Shown one piece after another: positions 53,019 through 61,556 of a stretch of 64,000 nt of DNA. The notes below the pieces were generated by a model. The model was not told the DNA's origin and did not search any database. It worked only from the letters and a program-made list of their open reading frames with translations. The DNA comes from CAIVAT01 sp049317265. Lineage in GTDB: Bacteria; Bacteroidota; Bacteroidia; Bacteroidales; FEN-979. Each line of letters starts with the position of its first letter. Within the stretch, counting starts at the first letter, position 1. The stretch is from contig JBMOIP010000007.1 in the NCBI GenBank assembly GCA_049317265.1, forward strand, positions 69,269-133,268. Direction: 5' to 3'. Made by a program: the position numbers and the translations under genes.

Positions 53019-53603
53019 GTGGAGGAAGAACTTATTAAAAAAGCCATAGCCAGGGATTCAGGCGCCATTGAAGCGTTGTATGACCGCCATGCACCTCCCC
53101 TGCTGAGCGTTTGCTACCGGTATTGCGGAAACCGTTCTGACGCCGAAGATATCCTTCACGATGGGTTTATCAAGATCATTCAGAAGATTGGGACTTTCAA
53201 AATCCGTTCTGAAGGAAGTCTGGAGGCCTGGATGAGACGGATCATGGTGAATACGGCCCTGAATTTTCTTCGTGACAGGATGAAGGAGAAAAACTTAATC
53301 GATATCGATCCGATTCTTGATAAGATCGACCTGCATGAGGAAGATGAAGAAGATACTGAAGGAATCTACCTTGAGTTGGGAAAAGAGAGGATCATGGAAA
53401 TAATTTGCGAACTGCCCACCGGTTACCGGACGGTTTTCAACCTCTACGTTTTTGAACAATACGGGCATAAGGAGATTGCTGAAATGCTTAAATGCTCTGA
53501 AAACACATCCAAGTCGCAGCTTTCAAAAGCGCGCGTACTATTGAGAAAAAAGATAAATCAACTGGTCAATATAAAACCATCACCGACCTATGAAAAAATA
53601 TAA
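53019..53603 (+). CDS. ECF-type RNA polymerase sigma factor
   Basis: 194 residues from a GTG start at 53019, a likely start because it gives the compact N-terminus VEEELIKKAIARDSGAIEAL; the TTG at 52986 is an unlikely extension. Region 2 has YRYCGNRSDAEDILHDGFIK near residues 34-53 and AWMRRIMVNTALNFLRDRMK. Region 4 has LPTGYRTVFNLYVFEQYGHK and the helix-turn-helix MLKCSENTSKSQLSKARVLL. The next gene starts before its stop (14-base overlap) and encodes a one-TM barrel protein, which is likely its regulator or signal partner. Confidence 0.92.
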   Translation: MEEELIKKAIARDSGAIEALYDRHAPPLLSVCYRYCGNRSDAEDILHDGFIKIIQKIGTFKIRSEGSLEAWMRRIMVNTALNFLRDRMKEKNLIDIDPILDKIDLHEEDEEDTEGIYLELGKERIMEIICELPTGYRTVFNLYVFEQYGHKEIAEMLKCSENTSKSQLSKARVLLRKKINQLVNIKPSPTYEKI

Positions 53604-55047
53604 TCATCCGATCGATGATTTTTTCAGGGATGCCCTGGATGATCATCAGATGACTCCTTCGGAAGAGGCCAGAAAGGCCTTTCTGAAGGACATTGCCGGG
53701 GATACCCCCCCTGGCAAAAGAGGGCGAAGCGGATTAATTCTCCTTTCGGTTTTCCTTCTGCTGGCCGGTGCCGGAATTCTTATATGGGCATTCAACCGGG
53801 AAGGGCATGCCACCAAGGGAGACATGATCCCTGCACCTTCCTCCATCAACAAGGCATCTGTAAAGCTGCCTTCCAACACGTTGAACAGCACAACAGTAGC
53901 AAGCCCATCCGGGAAGAACAAAACGGACATTAACACGCCAAAACCTCTGAACCATCCTGGTTCGCCAGCAAAACAGCCAAAAGAAGCGCAACAACCAACC
54001 ACTACAAAAACAGCGACCTACAGATCGGGAAAATTAAATTCAACCAGGATGGTTGAAGCACCAGTAACTACAGGCAAAGGTCTTGAATATGCCTCTTCAA
54101 CCGAAACGCAACCTGCCTATATTAAAACCCTTGAAAATCCTTCACCTTCAACACAAGCAGATACTCCGCAGGCCTTACAACCGGCTGACAACAAATCAGC
54201 CGCAACCGTCACGACCCCTTTACCAGACGGGGAGAAACCTGCTGAATCTTCGTTATTGAATGTGGATCCAGCGTTAACCGCCAAACAAGAATCCCCGGCA
54301 GATCAAACACCTGTGGAAAAAAAGGGACCCAGGGGAGGCGATATGCCCAACGAGAGGAAGTGGAATTTGGATCTCGGGGTTTACTATACCCCCGAATGGA
54401 TGTTCAACACCCTGGAGGGAAGCAAGTTCGTGAATAATTTCGGGGTGGAGGGAACCATTCGTTTCGGGAAATTTTCTGTGCGTACCGGGGCCGGATTATC
54501 GATCGCAAGGGGGACCAATGAACTGATGGTTGCTTACAATGATTTCCTGGGAAAATATGATAAGCTCGACTCTGTTGATTTTACTTGGAACAGCCCGACA
54601 CATGATTTTATTCCGACCAAGTACCTGTCAAAAAAAGATGTTTGGGACAGCCTCATGAAAATTGAGAGCGCAAGGGTCGTCAAGAGGTACACCTACATTC
54701 AGATTCCGATGATCATGGGTTATGATTTCCTGCAGTCGGGACGGATCACGGTTGGCGTTAGAGTTGGCCCTGTATTGTCTGTCCTGCTCACTGCCAAACA
54801 ATTATCTGAAACCTATGACCCCGGTAACAAGCGGATCATCAGCATTAACGACATTGCCCCGGAACAGGTCAATCTCAACTGGCAGGTAATGGGTGGGATC
54901 AGTATGGCGATCCGGTTGACAGAGAAGTTAAAATTTGAATTGGAGCCCTGTGCAAGATACTATTTCAACTCTGTATATGAGAAACCGGCAAACAACACAA
55001 AGCCCTGGTCATTGGGCCTTCGTGCTGCATTTTCGATTGAGTTTTAA
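53590..55047 (+). CDS. One-TM protein with C-terminal outer-membrane-type beta-barrel (possible sigma regulator)
   Basis: 485 residues. Residues 1-45 are short, polar and presumably cytoplasmic (MKKYNHPIDDFFRDALDDHQ). A single helix at about residues 47-66 (GLILLSVFLLLAGAGILIWA) is followed by a long Pro/Thr/Ser/Ala-rich linker (70-250). The C-terminal domain (252-485) shows alternating beta-barrel strands, starting KWNLDLGVYYTPEWMF and ending with a C-terminal Phe (RAAFSIEF), like PorT-type 'outer membrane beta-barrel' domains. The 14-base overlap with the ECF sigma gene and the N-terminal layout suggest an anti-sigma-like role; no zinc anti-sigma motif is seen. Function is inferred. Confidence 0.75.
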   Translation: MKKYNHPIDDFFRDALDDHQMTPSEEARKAFLKDIAGDTPPGKRGRSGLILLSVFLLLAGAGILIWAFNREGHATKGDMIPAPSSINKASVKLPSNTLNSTTVASPSGKNKTDINTPKPLNHPGSPAKQPKEAQQPTTTKTATYRSGKLNSTRMVEAPVTTGKGLEYASSTETQPAYIKTLENPSPSTQADTPQALQPADNKSAATVTTPLPDGEKPAESSLLNVDPALTAKQESPADQTPVEKKGPRGGDMPNERKWNLDLGVYYTPEWMFNTLEGSKFVNNFGVEGTIRFGKFSVRTGAGLSIARGTNELMVAYNDFLGKYDKLDSVDFTWNSPTHDFIPTKYLSKKDVWDSLMKIESARVVKRYTYIQIPMIMGYDFLQSGRITVGVRVGPVLSVLLTAKQLSETYDPGNKRIISINDIAPEQVNLNWQVMGGISMAIRLTEKLKFELEPCARYYFNSVYEKPANNTKPWSLGLRAAFSIEF

Positions 55048-55171
55048 TTTTTTCGCTATCCGTGGGCAACCATTTAATTTGAGCGGGTTATAACATCATC
55101 AAACATCCGGAACCAGGTTCTTAAAGAAATCACAAATCAATAAATACACCCATCATTAAAACAAATCTACC

Positions 55172-57415
55172 ATGAAAAAGTTACTTCTTCCGATTCTGTT
55201 CCTTTTGCTGGTACTGCCGGCGATATCGCAGAATCTCATCACCATCACCGGTACCGTGACAGATAATGTTTCAGGCGCCCCGATTCCCAATCATGCCGTA
55301 GTCATTACGAATGACTCCACCGGCGGCTGGATTTATTACCAGACAGTATACACCGACATAAATGGAATTTATTTCGACTCGGTTTCCGTACCTGCCCCGG
55401 CAATGGGTGTAATTAATGTGCGTACGATGGACTGTCAGAACTATTATCACCAGATCGTGTTAACCTACCAGCCCGCGGTGATGAATTTCACCGCAGATTT
55501 TTCAATATGTTATAACAGTATCCCTTGTGTTGCCAATTACACCACACAGCAAAGCCAGCCACTGGCCCTTCAGTTTATTGATGCCTCAACAGGCGGGCAG
55601 AACCTCAGGAACTGGATTTTTGGTGATGGTTCTTCCTCAAATGAATTGAACCCCCTCCATATTTACCCCCAACCAGGATATTACACAGTCACACTTGAAA
55701 TAGGGGCACCAGGAACCCCATGTTATGATGCTCTTACGCAGCCTGTTTACGTGTGGGATTCTAACGCAGCCGGATGCCATGCTGCTTATACGGTTTATCC
55801 AGACACCTCGGGAACAGGTTACACCTTTCATTTTGCAGATCAATCCACAGGTAACATCATCTCCTGGGAGTGGAATTTTGACGATCCATGGAGCGGCGTC
55901 AACAACACCTCCACGCTGCAAAACCCCACTCATACTTATGCTGATCCCCGCGTCTACAGGCCTTGCTTAACAATTCACGGAGCCGACAGCACTTGTTACG
56001 ATATTATTTGTGACACCCTGATCATTGGGACACAACCAGCCTGCCATGCTGCCTTTACCTATTACACCGATTCTGTTAACACGCCAAACACAGTTCATTT
56101 CGTCGATTTATCCACCGGTAATATTGTCAACTGGGAGTGGAATTTTGGCGACGGCGGCACTTCAAACCTCCAGAATCCTGTTCATGTCTATCCCCAGGCA
56201 GGAACCTATGTTGTAACACTTACCGTGGGCAGTCCGAACCAGGCATGTTTCGACACCATGACTCAAACCATCATTGTCACAGCCGTTGGCCAGGGATGCC
56301 ATGCTGATTACAGTTATGTGTGTTTTTTCACAAATTTCTATACGCTCTATTTCACCGATCTTTCAACAGGTAACCCAACCTCATGGATGTGGAGTTTTGG
56401 AGATGGCACTTCATCCAATATACAGAATCCCCAGCATTCATATTCAGGGCCCGGAACCTATTCAGTTTGTCTTACAATTACCGGGGACAGCTGCACCAAT
56501 ACTATTTGCAAGAATATTGTTGTATCGGATACCGTGCTGAACCACCAGATCTACGGGCAGGTATTTGCAGGCAATTTCCCGATCAATCTTGGAATGGCCA
56601 TGATCTTTTCCATTGACACCACCGGCAGCTATCAACCCTACGTAGCAACATGCCCGATCGATTCCAGCGGTATATATTATTTCACTTCTGTACCGACCGG
56701 AAGTTATTACATCCTTGCAATTCCATTTGACTCAAACGGCTACCTGCCAACCTATTACGGAAACACCACCAACTGGGAAGCAGCAACACTGGTAACGCTT
56801 GGGACTGAAAACAATCCTTATAACATCAACCTTGTATCGGCTATTCCAATGAATTACGGACCAGGTTCGGCTGGTGGCCAGATTAATATGGGCGGCCTGA
56901 AAACCGCTATGCTGGATAAAATAAACATGATCCTTTATAATGACATGGGCCAGGCAGTTGGATTTACACAGGTTTCAGTTACCGGCACATTCAGCTTCCC
57001 GTCTCTTGCATATGGCACTTATTACCTCCATCCTGAGATGCCGGGTATTACAAGTGAGACGATCATGATTGTTATTTCAGCGGAAAAGCCTCATGCTGAT
57101 GTGGTAATGACCTTCAGCGGAAATAAGATCCTTGGAGTCCGCGATGAGTCAACCCTTGCAAACCGCTGGCTCGCCTACCCGAACCCGGTGTCGGACAATC
57201 TAACCATTAGCATCGACATGAAAAAGGAGGTAACCGCCCAAATCGGCATCTACAACCTTACAGGTCTCCTGGTTTCGAACACCGCAGTTACATTGAATTC
57301 CGGATCAAACACCATCGGAGTTCATACAGGTTCGCTGCCTTCAGGAATATACTCCGTCAGAATCAACTCAACTGAAGGGTTGATTTTAACCACCAAGATT
57401 GTTAAAACACGGTAG
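55172..57415 (+). CDS. Type IX secreted protein with four PKD domains
   Basis: 747 residues. Signal peptide KKLLLPILFLLLVLPAISQ. Residues 20-105 form a carboxypeptidase-regulatory-like beta domain (GTVTDNVSGAPIPNHAVVI). Four PKD domains follow, ending near residue 453, each with the WxFGDG-type core (NWIFGDGSS, WNFDDPWS, WNFGDGGTS, WSFGDGTSS). From about residue 458 (HQIYGQVFAG) a second beta domain leads to the type IX sorting domain (AYPNPVSDNL, LPSGIYSVRI). The last 290 residues align along their full length with the next protein. It is a surface adhesin or scaffold by composition, with no catalytic domain. A terminator follows. Confidence 0.87.
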   Translation: MKKLLLPILFLLLVLPAISQNLITITGTVTDNVSGAPIPNHAVVITNDSTGGWIYYQTVYTDINGIYFDSVSVPAPAMGVINVRTMDCQNYYHQIVLTYQPAVMNFTADFSICYNSIPCVANYTTQQSQPLALQFIDASTGGQNLRNWIFGDGSSSNELNPLHIYPQPGYYTVTLEIGAPGTPCYDALTQPVYVWDSNAAGCHAAYTVYPDTSGTGYTFHFADQSTGNIISWEWNFDDPWSGVNNTSTLQNPTHTYADPRVYRPCLTIHGADSTCYDIICDTLIIGTQPACHAAFTYYTDSVNTPNTVHFVDLSTGNIVNWEWNFGDGGTSNLQNPVHVYPQAGTYVVTLTVGSPNQACFDTMTQTIIVTAVGQGCHADYSYVCFFTNFYTLYFTDLSTGNPTSWMWSFGDGTSSNIQNPQHSYSGPGTYSVCLTITGDSCTNTICKNIVVSDTVLNHQIYGQVFAGNFPINLGMAMIFSIDTTGSYQPYVATCPIDSSGIYYFTSVPTGSYYILAIPFDSNGYLPTYYGNTTNWEAATLVTLGTENNPYNINLVSAIPMNYGPGSAGGQINMGGLKTAMLDKINMILYNDMGQAVGFTQVSVTGTFSFPSLAYGTYYLHPEMPGITSETIMIVISAEKPHADVVMTFSGNKILGVRDESTLANRWLAYPNPVSDNLTISIDMKKEVTAQIGIYNLTGLLVSNTAVTLNSGSNTIGVHTGSLPSGIYSVRINSTEGLILTTKIVKTR

Positions 57416-57432
57416 TATCTTAAATTCCCTTG

Positions 57433-57472
57433 AAAAAGCGTCGTTCAAACACCGGAACGACGCTTTTTTTTT
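57433..57472 (+). terminator. Terminator after the four-PKD protein
   Basis: 14-bp stem AAAAAGCGTCGTTC (57433-57446) and GAACGACGCTTTTT (57455-57468), followed by T residues. Confidence 0.9.
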
Positions 57473-57619
57473 ACTATTTTCGTTCATCAGTTTTAATACC
57501 CTGAATTTCAAAGAAAAAAGGGCAAATAACAGGCAACTTTTCATGTTTCGCCGGGTCTAATATGAGAAACCTCAAAATATTTCCCTCTTCCTTTCTTGTT
57601 TATTTCAATATTAAACCCC

Positions 57620-60600
57620 ATGAAAAACAAATTACAACAATTCAAGGTAAAAGCAGTAATTTTCCTGTTAGTGATGGTATTTTCCCACCCGGGAATCAGC
57701 CAGACAACCCTTTTTACGGAAAACTGGGAAGCAGCAACCATCGGCCAGACTCCTCCCCCGGGCTGGGCCGTTGATCTTGTTTCCGGCGCCAACTACACCT
57801 ATTTTCTGCAGGCAGGCAGTTTCCCCACCTGTACTCCATTCCTTGGCGCCAGGATGGTTGAATTTAAATCGTTTAATGCATTGGCCGGTGTATCAAACCG
57901 CCTTAAGATGACCACACCGGTATCAACGGCCGGGTTTGTCGCTGTTTCTGTTGATTTTGAATGGCTTGCCACACCAGGATACCCGGGAGTCAGCGACAAT
58001 GTAGCTGTGCAGTGGTCAACCAATGGAACCAACTGGACAACTGCGGCAACTTTCGCTCGTTCCAATAGCGCCAATACATGGATTTATGAATCAATCCTGC
58101 TGCCACCTGCAGCTACCAATCAACCAACCCTCTATGTTGCCTTACAGTTTACTTCGGCATATGGAGAAAATTGTCATCTCGACCTGCTCCACATCAAGGG
58201 ATACTTGACAATGCCATTGCCTCCGACCGTGACCACACTGCAGCCTTCATGGGTTGGTTCCCAAAATGCCTACCTGTCGGCAACCGTCAATGCCAACGGA
58301 GAACAAACAAATACCTACTTTCAATACGGACTTACAACTGCTTATGGATCAACAATTTCATCAGGGAGCGTAACAGGCAACACCTTGAATTATATCTATG
58401 CCAATCCATACCCTCTCATTCCAGGTCACCTTTACCATTGCAGGGCGGTGGGGACAAATGTGGGAGGAACCATCTATGGAAATGATGTAACATTCACTAC
58501 CTCTGACACTTTACCGGAAGTATTCACCTATAGTCCATCAGACATCACTGCTTCCGGTGCCACCTTGCATGGAATGGTTTATCCCAATGGATCCAATACC
58601 TCAGTCACTTTCGATTATGGACTCACCTCAGGTTATGGATCAACGATAACCGCTACACCTGCCATCGTACCGGGCGATTCGACCCATTATGCAGTTGGTG
58701 CGGTGCTTACCGGCCTAACTCCAGTCACGACCTATCATTGCCGCATAAAAGGAGTAAACTCTTATGGAACCGGGTATGGTATGGATACGGTCTTTACAAC
58801 CAACGGTACAGTCCCTGCAATGGTCATCACCAACAATGCGACCTCTATCACCTCTACCGGTGCAACGCTAAATGGTCATGTTAATGCGAACGGAACACCT
58901 ACCGATGTAACCTTTCAGTATGGATTAACACCTGCTTACGGATCAACGGCAACAGTTTATACAGTTTATGGGAATATCATGGAACCGGTGAGTAAGCCTA
59001 TTAGCGGGCTTTTACCCGGAACCTTGTACCATTTCAGAGCAGTTGGTGTAAATGCTAATGGAACGACCTATGGCGCTGACAGTGTATTCACAACCAATGT
59101 CCTGCTGCCACCCACGGTGACGACGAACCCTTCTCCAATGGCCGGAGCAACCTATGCCATCGTTTCCGGGACCTTCAATGCAAACGGAAACCAGACATTG
59201 GCATCTTTTGATTATGGTTTGACCACTGCATACGGACTGTATAATAATTACGGAAATATTAACGGAAACACGCCAATTACTTTAAATACTGCTATTTACA
59301 ACCTGTTGCCTAGCCATGTTTACCATTTCCGGGCGGTTGGTTCCAATGTTGGAGGCACCACCTATGGTAATGATCTAACCTTTACCACTTCAGATACTCT
59401 ACCGGCAGTATTTACATATCATGCCACCAATATCGGCCTGACGACTGCCACATTGAACGGAAGAGTCTATCCAATGGGTTCTGCTACCACCATTTCATTT
59501 AATTATGGACTGACCACCAGCTATGGTTCAAGCATATCTGCCACCCCATCCACCATCCCCGGTGATTCCGTAACAACGTGGGCCAGCGCGAACCTTACGG
59601 GCCTGTTACCTAACACAACTTACCATTATCAAATTAAAGGAGTCAATGCAACCGGCTCCTCTTTTGGGCTGGATTCGATATTTACCACAACCGGGGCTCT
59701 GCCAACTGTTATCACCAACGGTGCCTATTTCGCAACTGCTACAAATGCCGGCGTGAGCGGATTTGTCAATCCGAATGGGTCGGCCACCACGGTTTCATTT
59801 CAATACGGATTGACTCCTGCGTACGGCTCTGTAATTAATTCCGGCACATTCAACGGCAACTCGATGATCTATGTCAACGACCAGCTTTTCAACCTTATCC
59901 CGTCGACCCTATACCACTTCAGGATCGTGGGGACCAATGACGGTGGTACTGTATATGGCCATGACACGACATTTATGACATCCGACAGCCTCCCCTGCAA
60001 TGCCGTTATGTCATATGCAAGTACCGGCCCAAGGACACTGCAGTTCCATGATAATTCGACGGGAGGAGACCACAACTCCTGGTGGGAATTTGGCGACGGA
60101 AACTTTTCAACGGAGCCGAACCCACTTCATACCTATGCTACTACCGGTGATTACGAGGTGTTTCTCAGGATCATCAGCAATGGTATCATTTACTGTTATG
60201 ACTCCATTACACAGGTAGTCCATGTGGGAGATACCGTTTTACCCTGTCACTCACAGTTTACCTGGGCACATGATTCACTGAATTCCAGCATCATCCATTT
60301 TACCAACCTTTCCACCGGGAACTTCACCTACTATCATTGGAATTTTGGTGACGGATCTGCCTCCACAGTTGCCAATCCGACCCATAACTTCGCCGTACCG
60401 GGCAACTATAATGTTTGCCTCACCATATACAGCCAGGGTTGCCAGGATGTCTCCTGCATGACCGTCACGGTTACAGGAAGCCCGGGCCATCAAATTTACG
60501 GACAGGTTTTTGCGGATGGAATCCCCATCCAGACAGGGGTTGTCAACCTCTTTTCGGTCGACACGATTGCCCCTTATAATCCCTATCTCGACATCAGTAA

Positions 60601-61360
60601 CATTGACACAAACGGCACCTACCAGTTCACAATGGTACCGGAAGGAGATTACTATGTGAATGCCATTCCGGTTGGGGTTCCCGGATACCTGCCGACTTTT
60701 TACGGGGATGTACTTTTCTGGGAAGAAGCCTCTGTGATCCACCTTGGAACGGAGAGCAATCCCTACGACATCCATCTTGTAAATGGTGCACCTTCGATGC
60801 CCGGCAGCGGTGGCATCAACGGACAAATCAACACTTCCGGGCTGAAAACCAACTATGTGGAGAAGATATCGATGTTGCTCATGAACTCCAACGGCACAGC
60901 CATCCGTTATGGCCTGGTGGATAACGGGGGGCAGTTTGCCTTTTCATCCATGGCTTACGGGACATACTACCTTAAAGCGGAAATGGCAGGCATTGCAAGT
61001 GAACTTATTAAAGTCATACTGTCTCAGGAAAATCCAAATCCTTCGGTAACCATGACTTTTACAGGCAGCAGTGTTACAGGAATACAGGGTTCCCCCGCTA
61101 TAATTAACTCCTGGATCGTATATCCGAATCCTGTAACTGACCATGTGACCATCAGCCTGGAAACGAAACAGGAGTTGCAGATAAAATTGGATATCAGGAA
61201 GATAACCGGTGAATTACTGTCGGCCAGGGATGCAATTTTAATCAAAGGCAGTAACACTGTTTCAATGTCAACTTCAGAATTGCAAGCGGGGATATATATT
61301 CTGCATCTCGGATCAAAGGATGGAGCGGATGTCTATACCAAGTTTATAAAGACCAGATAA
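57620..61360 (+). CDS. Type IX secreted repeat protein (six FnIII-like repeats, two PKD)
   Basis: 1246 residues from the ATG at 57620 (MKNKLQQFKVKAVIFLLVMV); a frame extending upstream lacks a good start. After the signal peptide, residues 30-200 form a jelly-roll / anchor-J-like domain. Six repeats of about 98 residues follow (nt 58216-59985), each with FQYGLTTAYGS and YHFRAVGxNxxGTxYGxDxxFTT. Two PKD domains follow (WWEFGDGNFS, WNFGDGSAS). The last 290 residues match the neighbour's C-terminus and contain the sorting domain (VYPNPVTDHV). It probably acts as an extended cell-surface adhesin. The six repeats group as two blocks of three. Confidence 0.86.
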   Translation: MKNKLQQFKVKAVIFLLVMVFSHPGISQTTLFTENWEAATIGQTPPPGWAVDLVSGANYTYFLQAGSFPTCTPFLGARMVEFKSFNALAGVSNRLKMTTPVSTAGFVAVSVDFEWLATPGYPGVSDNVAVQWSTNGTNWTTAATFARSNSANTWIYESILLPPAATNQPTLYVALQFTSAYGENCHLDLLHIKGYLTMPLPPTVTTLQPSWVGSQNAYLSATVNANGEQTNTYFQYGLTTAYGSTISSGSVTGNTLNYIYANPYPLIPGHLYHCRAVGTNVGGTIYGNDVTFTTSDTLPEVFTYSPSDITASGATLHGMVYPNGSNTSVTFDYGLTSGYGSTITATPAIVPGDSTHYAVGAVLTGLTPVTTYHCRIKGVNSYGTGYGMDTVFTTNGTVPAMVITNNATSITSTGATLNGHVNANGTPTDVTFQYGLTPAYGSTATVYTVYGNIMEPVSKPISGLLPGTLYHFRAVGVNANGTTYGADSVFTTNVLLPPTVTTNPSPMAGATYAIVSGTFNANGNQTLASFDYGLTTAYGLYNNYGNINGNTPITLNTAIYNLLPSHVYHFRAVGSNVGGTTYGNDLTFTTSDTLPAVFTYHATNIGLTTATLNGRVYPMGSATTISFNYGLTTSYGSSISATPSTIPGDSVTTWASANLTGLLPNTTYHYQIKGVNATGSSFGLDSIFTTTGALPTVITNGAYFATATNAGVSGFVNPNGSATTVSFQYGLTPAYGSVINSGTFNGNSMIYVNDQLFNLIPSTLYHFRIVGTNDGGTVYGHDTTFMTSDSLPCNAVMSYASTGPRTLQFHDNSTGGDHNSWWEFGDGNFSTEPNPLHTYATTGDYEVFLRIISNGIIYCYDSITQVVHVGDTVLPCHSQFTWAHDSLNSSIIHFTNLSTGNFTYYHWNFGDGSASTVANPTHNFAVPGNYNVCLTIYSQGCQDVSCMTVTVTGSPGHQIYGQVFADGIPIQTGVVNLFSVDTIAPYNPYLDISNIDTNGTYQFTMVPEGDYYVNAIPVGVPGYLPTFYGDVLFWEEASVIHLGTESNPYDIHLVNGAPSMPGSGGINGQINTSGLKTNYVEKISMLLMNSNGTAIRYGLVDNGGQFAFSSMAYGTYYLKAEMAGIASELIKVILSQENPNPSVTMTFTGSSVTGIQGSPAIINSWIVYPNPVTDHVTISLETKQELQIKLDIRKITGELLSARDAILIKGSNTVSMSTSELQAGIYILHLGSKDGADVYTKFIKTR
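58216..59985 (+). repeat. Two tandem 3-repeat blocks inside the large secreted-protein gene
   Basis: Block 1 covers about 58216-59097 and block 2 about 59108-59985. Corresponding repeats (1 with 4, 2 with 5, 3 with 6) are more alike than repeats within a block: repeats 1 and 4 share GNDxTFTTSDTLPxVFTY, and repeats 2 and 5 share the unusual IPGDS/VPGDS loop and the CRIKGVN / YQIKGVN words. Confidence 0.8.
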
Positions 61361-61451
61361 TCAAACTGCTATATTAATTTAAAGCCTATGGGGCGCTAAT
61401 AGCCCAGATTGCCGGGAATTTGCCTCCTGGTCATGGCCTTAAAACAATTCA

Positions 61452-61491
61452 AAACCCTGCCGGAAATGAACCTCCCGACAGGGTTTATTTG
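61452..61491 (+). terminator. Terminator after the repeat protein
   Basis: Stem AAACCCTGCCGG (61452-61463) and CCGACAGGGTTT (61475-61486) with one mismatch, then ATTTG and further T-rich sequence. Confidence 0.7.
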
Positions 61492-61514
61492 TTTATATTT
61501 TCACAAACTTTTGG

Positions 61515-61522
61515 TACTTTTG
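61515..61522 (+). promoter_or_regulatory. Promoter -7 element for gcvP
   Basis: TACTTTTG, 34 bases before the ATG at 61557. Confidence 0.6.
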
Positions 61523-61556
61523 CACCTCATTCGATAATCCTCAAAAACCTTCCCAC

